64,000 nucleotides of DNA from Nocardia asteroides. GTDB taxonomy: Bacteria; Actinomycetota; Actinomycetes; Mycobacteriales; Mycobacteriaceae. The notes beneath the pieces were generated by a model. The model was not told the origin of the DNA. It saw nothing but the letters and a program-made list of their open reading frames with translations, and ran no database searches. Positions 45,085-53,648 of this stretch are shown here, in pieces. The position numbers and the translations under genes were made by a program. The stretch is from assembly GCF_021183625.1 (NCBI RefSeq), contig NZ_CP089214.1, positions 992,001 to 1,056,000 on the forward strand, in the 5' to 3' direction. Numbering within the stretch: the stretch's first letter is position 1; each line of letters starts with the position of its first letter.

Positions 45085-45594
45085 ATGGAGATCGGCGAGG
45101 AACTGCGGTTCGATCACGGTGAGCGAACCCCTGCGCGGCTCAAGCGACAGCTCGCACGCCTCACCTCGATGACGGCCACCCAGATGACCCGCGTCTCGCG
45201 TGACGCGCTGCGTGACGCGGGCGCCCGCAAGGACCACTTCGTGGTGCTGGCCGCGCTCGCCGAGTTCGGACCGGCCAGCCAGGCAGCGCTGTCCGACCGA
45301 ACCAGCGTCTACAAGAGCGACCTGGTGTCCGTCCTCAACGACCTCGAAAACGGCGGGTGGGTTCGCCGCGCGCCCGACCCCGCCGATAAGCGGCGCAACG
45401 TCATCACCATCACCGAGCACGGCGAGCACCGCCTCGCCGAGCTCGACCAAGTCCTCGACGGCGTCAACAACCACATCATGACTCCGCTCGACCACGACGA
45501 ACGCGCACAGCTGTTCACCCTCCTCAACCGCGTCAACACCCATCTCGCCACAGCAGCGGGTGACGCCACTCCGCCCGCCCGGCAAACCCCCTAG
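45085..45594 (+). CDS. MarR-family regulator
   Basis: A 169-residue winged-helix regulator with helix-turn-helix ASQAALSDRTSVYKSDLVSV (about residues 65-84), wing RRAPDPADKRRNVITITEHG and long dimerisation helices at both ends. No ribosome site precedes ATG 45085, so the mRNA may be leaderless or nearly so. The 21-base distance from the second operator implies autorepression. Ligand unknown. Confidence 0.9.
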   Translation: MEIGEELRFDHGERTPARLKRQLARLTSMTATQMTRVSRDALRDAGARKDHFVVLAALAEFGPASQAALSDRTSVYKSDLVSVLNDLENGGWVRRAPDPADKRRNVITITEHGEHRLAELDQVLDGVNNHIMTPLDHDERAQLFTLLNRVNTHLATAAGDATPPARQTP

Positions 45595-45770
45595 GCGACC
45601 TGCACCCGGGCACGAACGGTGGTCCCCCCGGTCGGCGCCAGCGGCTTTCCCCGCGCGACCCCGAACGCGTCTATGCCATCGGAATAGCAACAGCGTCATC
45701 CCGACCTACCCGCCGGCTCCTGCACGCGACAATTACTGAGCGATTACCGTCGGTGGATACCGTTGGGTCC

Positions 45771-47390
45771 ATGGCTGTGCAGACGGAGCTGAAGTATCCC
45801 GCCAAGTCCGAGACGCTTTCGGCTGTGATCGGTGCACACGCGGCCGAGCGACCGGAGGCTGTCGCACTGATCAGCGGGAACCGGGAAATCGATTACCGGA
45901 CGCTGCATCGGGCTGCCAATCGTGTCGCGCACGCGCTGACGGCGGCCGGGGTCGGCCACGGCGACCATATCGCCTACCTGGGACGCGACGGCGAGCAGTT
46001 GTACGAATTGGTGATCGGATCATCGATCGTGGGCGCCATTGTGGTCCCCATCAACTGGCGGCTCACCGCCGCCGAGATAGCGCACATTCTCACCGATTCG
46101 AATTGCACGATGCTGTTCGTCGATTCGGCCGCAGAGGAGATCAGCGCCGCAGCCCTGGCTCGGGGGGCGCGAATGCACGACGCCGTCACGGACATCCCGC
46201 AGGTCGCCGTCGTCCGGCTGGACGCCACCGCGGACGCGGGCGGCAGTTTCGCCGATTGGCTCGCGAATCATCCGTATACGACGCCCCCGGCACTGGCCGC
46301 CCGCAGTGACGCAGTGCTGCAGATGTACACCAGTGGCACTACCGGCGCGTCGAAGGGTGTGATGATTGCGCAGGAGAGTCTGTTCGCGGTATGGGAGATC
46401 ACGTATTCGTCCGGGTGGGACTGGCTGGTACCGCGGGCGGACGACCGTGCGTTCGTCGCAATTCCAGGATTCCACATCGCGGGCCACGCCTGGGTGATGC
46501 AGGGCTTGATCGCGGGGCTCACCATCGCGATCGTCCCGGAATTCACCCCGGGCGCGGCGCTGGCCACGATCCGGAATCATCGGATCACGACGATGACGGC
46601 TGTTCCCGTGATGTTGGCTCTCATTCTCACCGAACCCGGCGTGGTAGCGGAGGATTTCGACCGGCTCCGACAGATCTCCTACGGGGGTTCACCGATTCCG
46701 GAGAGCATGCTCATGGATTGCATGGAGAAATTCCGATGCGAATTCATCCAGTTCTACGGCATGACCGAGACCGTGACGCCCGTGGCATTCATGCCACCGG
46801 CGGAGCACATCCCCGGCGGCCGCAGGCTGCGCGCGGCGGGACGACCCTATCCAGGCTGCGAGATCGTGGTGGTCGACGACAGCGGCAACCGATTGCCGCC
46901 GCGGCAGGTGGGCGAAATCCTGGTCCGCCCGCCCGCGCCGATGCTCGGCTACTGGAATCGGCCGGAAGCCACCGCGGCGACGCTGATCCACGGCCGAATC
47001 CACAGCGGAGACGCAGGCTGGATCGACGAGCAGGGCTATCTGTTCGTCAGCGACCGCATCAACGACATGATCATCGTGGGCGGGGAGAACGTCTACCCGG
47101 CCGAGGTGGAGAACACCATCACCAGCCATCCCGCCGTACGGGAAGCGGCCGTGGTCGGCATTCCGGACGAGCGCTGGGGCGAGGCGGTGCACGCGTTCAT
47201 CGTGCTGGCACCCGGCCGGACGGTGACCGCGCGTGAACTGTCGTTGTACCTGCGCGACAAGGTCGCCTCGTTCAAGCGACCGCAGCGCTTCGACGTCGTC
47301 CCCAGCCTGCCCCGCAACGCCAGCGGCAAGATTCTGCGTCGCGAGCTGCGTCGAGCGTTCTGGCAGGGACGCGAGCGCGCGGTGAACTGA
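45771..47390 (+). CDS. acyl-CoA synthetase (AMP-forming, FadD type)
   Basis: A 539-residue adenylating enzyme that activates a carboxylic acid as acyl-AMP and transfers it to CoA or a carrier protein. Motifs: P-loop MYTSGTTGASKGVM, IQFYGMTETV, GDAGWIDEQGYLFVSDR, GGENVYPAEVE, and catalytic Lys in RNASGKILRR at the C-terminus. Substrate not predictable; the pocket resembles medium/long-chain FadD proteins. ATG 45771 is chosen over GTG 45753; neither has a strong ribosome site. Codon choice is visibly less GC-biased than in the genes to the left, hinting at foreign origin. It probably opens the biosynthetic cluster. Confidence 0.9.
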   Translation: MAVQTELKYPAKSETLSAVIGAHAAERPEAVALISGNREIDYRTLHRAANRVAHALTAAGVGHGDHIAYLGRDGEQLYELVIGSSIVGAIVVPINWRLTAAEIAHILTDSNCTMLFVDSAAEEISAAALARGARMHDAVTDIPQVAVVRLDATADAGGSFADWLANHPYTTPPALAARSDAVLQMYTSGTTGASKGVMIAQESLFAVWEITYSSGWDWLVPRADDRAFVAIPGFHIAGHAWVMQGLIAGLTIAIVPEFTPGAALATIRNHRITTMTAVPVMLALILTEPGVVAEDFDRLRQISYGGSPIPESMLMDCMEKFRCEFIQFYGMTETVTPVAFMPPAEHIPGGRRLRAAGRPYPGCEIVVVDDSGNRLPPRQVGEILVRPPAPMLGYWNRPEATAATLIHGRIHSGDAGWIDEQGYLFVSDRINDMIIVGGENVYPAEVENTITSHPAVREAAVVGIPDERWGEAVHAFIVLAPGRTVTARELSLYLRDKVASFKRPQRFDVVPSLPRNASGKILRRELRRAFWQGRERAVN

Positions 47391-47434
47391 ATACGTCTCG
47401 ATAAGGGTTGCGCCGCATAGGGGTACTGGCGGGC

Positions 47435-47469
47435 CGATCGCGTTGATAGACCTGACGTCAGTGCGATCG
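47435..47469. promoter_or_regulatory. nested inverted repeats upstream of the SARP gene
   Basis: CGATCGC (47435-47441) pairs with GCGATCG (47463-47469), enclosing the perfect palindrome CTGACGTCAG (47452-47461). The structure ends 13 bases before the GTG and overlaps the approach to GGGAG, so it may be an operator or an mRNA hairpin. Confidence 0.5.
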
Positions 47470-47482
47470 AAGGGAGACGACG

Positions 47483-48253
47483 GTGGATTTTCGGGTTCTC
47501 GGCGTATTGGAGGTCCATGCGAACGGCAGGCGGATCGACCTCGGTGGAGTGACGCGCCGGGCTGTACTGGGTTACCTTCTCCTGCACCACAATCAGGTCG
47601 TCTCCGCGAACCGCCTGCGCCAGGCGCTGTGGGCAGGCGAACCACCGTCGACTGCTCGTAAGATCGTGCAGAATTCGATATCGACGTTGCGAAAGACTTT
47701 TATCGAGCACGAATTCGACCGCGTCGAGTTGCTGACGCAAACGCCCGGCTATGTGTTGCGGATCGATCCGGAGGCGGTGGATCTGTACCGATTCCGCAAG
47801 CTCGTGCGGTTGGGCCGGCGTGAACTCGAGGACGGCCATCCGCAGCTGGCTCACGCCTATCTGCGCCAGGCGCTGGGGATGTGGTCCGGGGCCGCGATGG
47901 CCGACCTGCTGGAAGCGGGGCTCGGCTGGAACGAATTGTCGGCCATCGAGGACGAGCGCCTCGGCGCCTACGAGGACTGCTTCGACGCCGAGCTCAGCTG
48001 TGGACTTCATCGTGAGCTCACCCCCGAGCTCGAGCTGTTGACGACCTCCGCACCGCAGCGCGAAAGCTTCTGTCGCCAATACATGCTCGCCCTGTATCGG
48101 TCCGGCAGGCAGGCCGAGGCGCTGAACTTCTACCAATCCTCACGCGCCGCGCTGGTCGCGGATCTCGGCGTGGAGCCCGGCCACGACCTGCAGCGGCTGC
48201 ACCACCTGATCCTCACTCAGGATTCCTCGCTGACCAGACGCACCCCGGCGTAG
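47483..48253 (+). CDS. SARP-family transcriptional activator
   Basis: A 256-residue regulator. The OmpR-like winged helix at residues 1-90 has FRVLGVLEVHANGRRIDLGG and SANRLRQALWAGEPPSTARK, and the bacterial transcriptional activation domain (BTAD) fills 95-245 (YRFRKLVRLGRRELEDG, LGVEPGHDLQRLHHLIL). SARPs are pathway-specific activators of secondary-metabolite clusters in actinobacteria and bind direct heptamer repeats overlapping -35 boxes. GTG start with AAGGGAG upstream. Length is the short SARP form without an ATPase domain. It likely controls the genes to the right. Confidence 0.92.
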   Translation: MDFRVLGVLEVHANGRRIDLGGVTRRAVLGYLLLHHNQVVSANRLRQALWAGEPPSTARKIVQNSISTLRKTFIEHEFDRVELLTQTPGYVLRIDPEAVDLYRFRKLVRLGRRELEDGHPQLAHAYLRQALGMWSGAAMADLLEAGLGWNELSAIEDERLGAYEDCFDAELSCGLHRELTPELELLTTSAPQRESFCRQYMLALYRSGRQAEALNFYQSSRAALVADLGVEPGHDLQRLHHLILTQDSSLTRRTPA

Positions 48254-48275
48254 TACTCCGGCGAGCCGACCGACC

Positions 48276-48734
48276 TCACTCGGTCGGCAGCGCGGCGAGG
48301 GCCGACTGGACCATCGCCATCACCACGGTGAAGGCGATGAGCCCGGTCACCGCGAGGATCCCCGACACCGGAAGACTGCAGAATCCGGCGATGAGAACGG
48401 CGATACCGGCCAGCGCCACGACGACATCGGCACCGATGAGCGACACCAGCCCCTTCTCGATCCGAAGCACTCCCACCGCCAGCCCGGCCGCGAGCAACCC
48501 GCTGAGGACCACCACCACACCGGCTGCGACGAGTACGACAGCCGAGAAATCACCGAACGTGGCGTTCTCCGAGGTGATGGCGATCCCGGCAACCAGAACG
48601 GCACCGAGGATTCGGACCACGCCGTCGACGCCGAACAACAGCCGCAGTGCGCTCTGTCCTGTTCCGGGGCGTCGTCGATCAGGGAGCGCACTGTCCTGAT
48701 GTCGAGTGTTGAGCAGACTGTTCTGATTCGACAT
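48276..48734 (-). CDS. small integral membrane protein
   Basis: A 152-residue protein with a 30-residue polar N-terminus and four membrane helices (about 35-55, 63-85, 92-115 and 122-147), rich in V, A, G. The spacing is like HdeD/DUF308-type membrane proteins but I cannot assign it firmly. GAGGAG precedes ATG 48734. It follows an SDR gene on the same strand by 39 bases and may be co-transcribed. Confidence 0.7.
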   Translation of the reverse strand: MSNQNSLLNTRHQDSALPDRRRPGTGQSALRLLFGVDGVVRILGAVLVAGIAITSENATFGDFSAVVLVAAGVVVVLSGLLAAGLAVGVLRIEKGLVSLIGADVVVALAGIAVLIAGFCSLPVSGILAVTGLIAFTVVMAMVQSALAALPTE

Positions 48735-48773
48735 GATTTCTCTGCTCCTCGCGATTCCTGGCGACGTCAAGGG

Positions 48774-49661
48774 TCATGCGGAGGCGCGGAACTCGACCTT
48801 GGTCAACTGCTCCGAGATGTCCCAGAGCTCGGCGGCGAGTTGGGCGTCGTTCGCCTCGGCGGAGCGCCCCACCAGGGTGGGGTGACCGCGGTATTCCTTG
48901 TATCCATCCGGCCCGACATAGCTTGCGGGTGGAATATCCTGGCTGGCCGCGAACAGCGTCGGCAAGGCCCCGGTGTCCGCCTTCTGGGCGATGATCCGGT
49001 TCCCGATCTGCATGACGATGTGCGCGACCGGATTGCCGGAGTGACTTTGCAGGTTGGTCGCCGCCCAGCCGGGGTGCGCACTGACCGCCCGCAGTGATCC
49101 GGTCTCGGTGAGCCTGCGTTGCAGTTCCAGCGTGAACAGCAGATTGGCGAGTTTGGACTGCGCGTATGCCCCGGACGGACTGTACTTGCGGGTGTTCCAA
49201 TTGAGGTCGTCGAGAGCGAGCGTCCCGCGTCGATGCGCCTGCGATGCCACGGTGACCACCCGATCGGTGATATGCGGAAGCAGCAGATTCGTCAGCGCGA
49301 AATGCCCGAGGTGGTTCGTGCCGAACTGTAACTCGAAGCCGTCCTCGGTGCGGCCCTGCGGCACCATCATGATGCCCGCGTTGTTCACGAGCACGTCGAT
49401 GGGGCCGGTCCAGTCCTCGGCGAACTTTCGGATCGACGCGAGGTCGGCGAGGTCGAGTGACCGGACCTCGGTTTCGCCCTTCATGCGATCGGCGACTTTT
49501 CGGCCGCGCGTGACGTCACGCACCGCGAGCACCACACGCGCGCCGACACGAGCCAGTTCGCGGGCGGTCACCAGGCCGAGTCCACTGCCGGCGCCGGTGA
49601 TCACCACCGTTCGCCCCTCGAATCCCGGAAGATCTGCCTGCGTCCATCCGCTGGTCGTCAT
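48774..49661 (-). CDS. short-chain dehydrogenase/reductase
   Basis: A 295-residue NADP-dependent SDR of the retinol-dehydrogenase-like subgroup. VITGAGSGLGLVTA is the cofactor loop, LVNNAGIMM the structural Asn, Ser in VTVASQAHRR and Tyr/Lys in AYAQSKLAN. All catalytic residues are present. ATG 49661 is preferred; the in-frame extension to 49742 runs into the divergent TetR gene. Likely reduces a ketone or aldehyde in the pathway, or is regulated as a TetR target. Confidence 0.9.
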   Translation of the reverse strand: MTTSGWTQADLPGFEGRTVVITGAGSGLGLVTARELARVGARVVLAVRDVTRGRKVADRMKGETEVRSLDLADLASIRKFAEDWTGPIDVLVNNAGIMMVPQGRTEDGFELQFGTNHLGHFALTNLLLPHITDRVVTVASQAHRRGTLALDDLNWNTRKYSPSGAYAQSKLANLLFTLELQRRLTETGSLRAVSAHPGWAATNLQSHSGNPVAHIVMQIGNRIIAQKADTGALPTLFAASQDIPPASYVGPDGYKEYRGHPTLVGRSAEANDAQLAAELWDISEQLTKVEFRASA

Positions 49662-49729
49662 GGTTCCAATGTAGACAGTGACATCATAGTAGTCAATGGC
49701 TACTTCGGCGGTCGAGTTAGGCTTTGGGA

Positions 49730-50323
49730 ATGAACCGTCCACGTGCCTATCACCACGGCGACCTGCGTGCCGAGCTGCTCGAGCGGGCCGAGGCGACGCT
49801 GCGCACGAGCGGGGTGGACAGCCTCACGCTGCGACAGCTCGCCAGGGAAACAGGTGTCAGCCACGCTGCCCCGAATCGGCATTTCCGGGACAAGCAGGCG
49901 CTGCTCGACGCACTGGCGCTGGTCGGCTTCGAACGGCTGGCCGCGCTGTACGCGGATGCGGCCATCGACGGGACGTTCTCCGAACGCGTGTTCGCGACCG
50001 CGCGTATCCATCTCCGGTTCGCTGTCGACAACCCGGCACTGCTCACTTTGATGTTCAGCCGCAAGAACAGTGCCGACGTCGGCACCGAATTGGCCGCGGC
50101 GATGCAGCAGACCTTCGCCTCGGCCATCACACTGATGGCCGAGGGGCAGAGCAGCGGCGAGGTGGTACCCGGTGATCCGGTGCGGCTCAGCATGCTGCTC
50201 GCGGCCGCCGTCCATGGTCTGGCCGACTTCGTCGTCTCGGGATTCCTCACCGAGGAGGTGGCCGAGGAGTTACTGCGGGAGACCATCACCAACTTCATAC
50301 TCGGATTTCGACTTCAGTCCTGA
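49730..50323 (+). CDS. TetR-family regulator
   Basis: A 197-residue regulator. YHHGDLRAELLERAEATL and LTLRQLARETGVSHAAPNRHF form the DNA-binding helices (residues 8-50); the C-terminal domain (about 70-197) is of the WHG/TetR_C_33 kind. Not of the ArpA gamma-butyrolactone receptor type. ATG 49730 (TTG 49724 possible). It is divergent from an SDR gene with 68 bases between, where a loose TGAC-N9-GTCA repeat (about 49679-49695) may be its operator. The 3' end overlaps the convergent monooxygenase gene by 54 bases. Confidence 0.88.
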   Translation: MNRPRAYHHGDLRAELLERAEATLRTSGVDSLTLRQLARETGVSHAAPNRHFRDKQALLDALALVGFERLAALYADAAIDGTFSERVFATARIHLRFAVDNPALLTLMFSRKNSADVGTELAAAMQQTFASAITLMAEGQSSGEVVPGDPVRLSMLLAAAVHGLADFVVSGFLTEEVAEELLRETITNFILGFRLQS

Positions 50324-51853
50324 CGGACCGGACGACGACGCCGTCTCGAACCGGTAGTGGTCGATCGGGAAATGCCGGCTCCGCCACCGCGCTTCGACCA
50401 GCGTCGACGGCCGCAGATAAGCCATATCCCCCTGCGAATTCACATAATACGTACGCAGTCCTTTGTTCTGGACGGTGAAATAGTGACTGATCAGTGTGCC
50501 GCGCCTGCGCACCTGCTCGTGGTACGCGTCATGGACCGATCGGCGCACTTCGACGACGGTGGCGCCGCGCTCGAGCCCCGCGGAGATGGCCCGGATCGCG
50601 TGGGTGGCACTCACTTCGACCAGCGTGTGCCAACCGGACCCGGTCCACGAGTAGGGCCCCGCGATCAGCCAACGATTCGGCAGACGCGGAATGGCCACGC
50701 TCTCGTACGCCTGTAATCCCTCTTTCCCGAAGAACTGCGCCAGGTCGAAGCCGTCGCGTCCGACGACGGCGCCGTCGTGATAGCTCTCCGGGTCGGAGAA
50801 CATCTCGTAGCCGGTGGCGAGCACGATCATGTCGTAGTCGCGCTCCGCGCCGTCGGCGGTACGAATACCGGTCGCGGTCACCCGGTCGATCCGGTCGGTG
50901 TGCAGCGCGACATTGCGCCGATTGAATGCCTGGAGAAACGTGTTCGAGGCCGTGGGGCGCTTTCCGATGGGACCGTAGGCGGGGATCAGCTGCTCGGCGA
51001 TCCGCGGATCGTCCACGACGCGATGCACGTATCGCCGGTAGCGCGCGATGGCATCGGCGTCGGCTCGGGCGAGCAACGACTTCGCCCTCCCGGTCGAGGT
51101 CGTGGTCAGGAGCGCCATCAGCAGGTCGATCGCGGCCAACCCGGCCCCGTGCAGGGCGGCGGAGACGCCCGGAATCCGCAGCGCGGTCCGGAACCACGGC
51201 GGGAGTCGATGATCGGCCTTGGGTAAACACCAGGCGGGAGTGCGCTGGTACACGTCCAGCTGGGTCACCTCCGGGGCGATACTGGGCACGATCTGCACCG
51301 AACTGGCCCCGGTGCCGATGACCGCGACCCGTCTGCCTGCCAGTTCGTAGCCGTGATCCCAGCTCGCCGGTATCTGGATCTTCCCGGTGAAATCGTCCAC
51401 GCCCTCGAGGTCGGCACCGATCTTGGGACGCAGGAACGCGCCGACCGCACTGAGTACGAAGCGGGCGCTCAGAACCCGGCCATCGGCGGCGTACAGCTCC
51501 CAGTAGTGCCCCTCCTCGTTCCAGATCTCACGCACGATGTCGGTCTGGAACAGGATGCGCTCGCGCAGGTTGTAGCGCGCGGCAACCTCGTCGTGATACG
51601 CCTTGACCTCGGCGCCGCGGGCGAACAGATGGGTCCAGTCGGCCTTCCGCGCGAACGAGTACTGATAGGCGACCGAGGGAATATCGACCCCGACTCCGGG
51701 GTAGGTGTTGTCGCGCCAGCTTCCGCCGAGGTCGCCGGCGCGCTCGACGATGCCGAAATCGGTCAGACCGGCCCGGATGAGCATCGCTGCCGTTCCGATG
51801 CCGGCCGGCCCCGCTCCGATGACGAGGATTTCGTACTCGGGCATCTGTGCCAT
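50270..51853 (-). CDS. flavin-dependent monooxygenase, Baeyer-Villiger-like
   Basis: A 527-residue FAD/NADPH enzyme. VIGAGPAGIGTA (residues 11-22) is the FAD site and VAVIGTGASSVQIVPSIA the NADPH site. Between them the Baeyer-Villiger fingerprint FxGxxxHxxxW is present as FTGKIQIPASW, with the His replaced by Ile. The GG-W-N/D motif reads GGSWRDNTYPGVGVD. It may thus hydroxylate or have a changed oxygenation role. The C-terminal 18 residues overlap the TetR gene and are probably unstructured. Last gene of the FabH-MFS-SDR-ALDH strand. Confidence 0.88.
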   Translation of the reverse strand: MAQMPEYEILVIGAGPAGIGTAAMLIRAGLTDFGIVERAGDLGGSWRDNTYPGVGVDIPSVAYQYSFARKADWTHLFARGAEVKAYHDEVAARYNLRERILFQTDIVREIWNEEGHYWELYAADGRVLSARFVLSAVGAFLRPKIGADLEGVDDFTGKIQIPASWDHGYELAGRRVAVIGTGASSVQIVPSIAPEVTQLDVYQRTPAWCLPKADHRLPPWFRTALRIPGVSAALHGAGLAAIDLLMALLTTTSTGRAKSLLARADADAIARYRRYVHRVVDDPRIAEQLIPAYGPIGKRPTASNTFLQAFNRRNVALHTDRIDRVTATGIRTADGAERDYDMIVLATGYEMFSDPESYHDGAVVGRDGFDLAQFFGKEGLQAYESVAIPRLPNRWLIAGPYSWTGSGWHTLVEVSATHAIRAISAGLERGATVVEVRRSVHDAYHEQVRRRGTLISHYFTVQNKGLRTYYVNSQGDMAYLRPSTLVEARWRSRHFPIDHYRFETASSSGPSGLKSKSEYEVGDGLPQ

Positions 51854-51883
51854 GGTGTGGCTACCACTTTCTTCGGTGCACGA

Positions 51884-52044
51884 TCAAGCTTTGAAATAGA
51901 CCATCTGGTGACTCGGCGCGGGCAGCGCCCCCGCGGGGGTCCACAGTTCGGCGGACTGATCGAAGAAGTCAGCGAGCCCGAACTGCTCCGGGTCAGGGTG
52001 GTGGCGATATCGAAGGGGTGTGGTCGAGCGACAGCGGTGGCCAT
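51884..52044 (-). pseudogene. remnant of an acyl-CoA thioesterase gene
   Basis: From ATG 52044, behind GGAGTAGCC, the frame reads MATAVARPHPFDIATTL, like the start of TesB-type thioesterases. After about 17 residues a switch to another frame gives PEQFGLADFFDQSAELW and SHQMVYFKA, stop at 51884, like the C-terminal strand of the same family (PDG-x-L-x-A-x-S-H-Q). The middle of about 230 residues is missing. This looks like an internal deletion of a formerly full gene with its ribosome site intact. Confidence 0.55.
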
Positions 52045-52066
52045 GGCTACTCCTCGGCGGACAGTG

Positions 52067-53611
52067 TCAACGACCCGGCAGGTGCCGCACCGCCCGCACC
52101 ATGGAGCGAATCAGGTTCTGCCACTTCTCATTGCTGAGCAAGGGCGGCGGATCCATACCGAGTCCCGCGCTCGCCACCGTCTGCGCCTCGGTGTACTTCA
52201 GCAAGCCGTCCGGGCCGTGCCTGCGGCCGATACCGGATGCGCCCACTCCGCCCATCGGGGCCGCCGTGCTCGCGAACGCGGGTGCGTAGCCTTCGTTCAC
52301 GTTCACCGAGCCGGTGTGCAGCCGGATCGCGATCCTCTCGCCCTCGGCCCGGCTGCCCGCCCACACGCTGGCGTTGAGGCCGTAGTCGGTGTCGTTGGCT
52401 TCGCGCACCGCCTCGTCCACGTCCGCGACCGGATAGATCGACACCAGCGGACCGAAGGTCTCGGCGCGATGGCACTCCATCTCCTCGGTGACATCGGTCA
52501 GGACGGTGGGTTCGAAGAACAGCGGGCCGAGCTCCGGACGCGCGGCGCCCCCGGTGAGCACCGTCGCACCCTTGGAGGTGGCGTCGGTGACGTGTTTCAG
52601 CATGGTCTCCACCTGCCCGCCGGAGATCAGGCTGCCCATGTCGATGTCGAAGTCGTACCCCGCACGCAGCGTCATCGCCGCGGTCGCGGCGACGAACTTC
52701 GCGGAGAACTCGGCGGCCACCGGCTCTTCGACGTAGATGCGCTCGATCGCGACGCAGAGCTGGCCCGAGTTCGAGAAGCACGCCCGCACAGCGGCTTTCG
52801 CCGCGCGATCGATATTCGCCGACTTCGCGACGATCATGGCGTTCTTGCCTCCCAGCTCGGCGGAGAGCCCGATCAGCCGCCTGCCGCACTCCGCGGCGAG
52901 GGTCCGCCCGGTGGCCGAGGATCCGGTGAACATCAGGAAGTCGCAGTTGTCGAGGATGGCCCGGCCCACGACCCGCCCGGCGCCGGGGACGACGGCAAGC
53001 AGCTCCCGGGGCAGGCCCGCGCGATAGAGCAGTTCGGTGACGAACAGCGGGGAGTACGGCGTGAGGCTGTCCGGTTTGACGACGACCGCGTTGCCGGCGA
53101 TCAGCGCCGGGATGCCGTCCCCGATCGACAGCGCGATCGGGTAGTTCCACGGCGCGATCACCCCGACGACGCCCTTCGGCTTGCGGTGCACGCCGACCTT
53201 CATGATCATCGGCAGCACGCCGGGCACCCGCTGGGGAGCCAGCAGCGCGGGCGACTTGTCGGTGTAGTACTGCAACGCCAACAGCAGTGCCATCGCCTCT
53301 TCGTAGGCCGCCCAGCGCGCCTTGCCGGTCTCGGCCTGGATGATGTCGAGCAGTTGCTCCCATTCCGCCAACAGCAGGCTCCCGGCCCGCTCGAAGATCG
53401 CGGTGCGCTCCCGAACCGGGCGCCGGGCCCACTCCGGCTGCGCGGCACGGGCTTTCCCGAATGCCGCCGCGACGTCGGCGGCATCGCCGACGGGCACGGT
53501 GCCGAGTACGCGCCCGGTGAACACCTCGGAGATGGCAGTGCTCGTTTCGGGCTCGGTGACGGCGGCGAGGTGGCTCAGTCGTTGGAGAACATCCGATGAT
53601 GGCACTGGCAT
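52067..53611 (-). CDS. aldehyde dehydrogenase (succinate-semialdehyde dehydrogenase-like)
   Basis: A 514-residue NAD(P)-dependent aldehyde dehydrogenase. Glu252 (AELGGKNAM) is the general base and Cys286 (SGQLCVAIE) the nucleophile; the cofactor strand GVIAPWNYPIA and FTGSSATGR are normal. The nearest annotated class is succinic-semialdehyde dehydrogenase, but within this cluster a fatty-aldehyde or pathway aldehyde is equally possible. Start ATG 53611 (ribosome site AAGG 9 bases upstream); ATG 53620 is close. Co-directional with the SDR 37 bases upstream. Confidence 0.9.
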   Translation of the reverse strand: MPVPSSDVLQRLSHLAAVTEPETSTAISEVFTGRVLGTVPVGDAADVAAAFGKARAAQPEWARRPVRERTAIFERAGSLLLAEWEQLLDIIQAETGKARWAAYEEAMALLLALQYYTDKSPALLAPQRVPGVLPMIMKVGVHRKPKGVVGVIAPWNYPIALSIGDGIPALIAGNAVVVKPDSLTPYSPLFVTELLYRAGLPRELLAVVPGAGRVVGRAILDNCDFLMFTGSSATGRTLAAECGRRLIGLSAELGGKNAMIVAKSANIDRAAKAAVRACFSNSGQLCVAIERIYVEEPVAAEFSAKFVAATAAMTLRAGYDFDIDMGSLISGGQVETMLKHVTDATSKGATVLTGGAARPELGPLFFEPTVLTDVTEEMECHRAETFGPLVSIYPVADVDEAVREANDTDYGLNASVWAGSRAEGERIAIRLHTGSVNVNEGYAPAFASTAAPMGGVGASGIGRRHGPDGLLKYTEAQTVASAGLGMDPPPLLSNEKWQNLIRSMVRAVRHLPGR

Positions 53612-53648
53612 TGCTTCCATCCTTCTCTCGGGGTTTCGCCGGACACCC

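Noticed and set aside
49730..50323. Gamma-butyrolactone receptor to match the AfsA-like gene
   Set aside because: The TetR protein is of the WHG/TetR_C_33 kind, not ArpA-like, and lies about 12 kb away beside an SDR.
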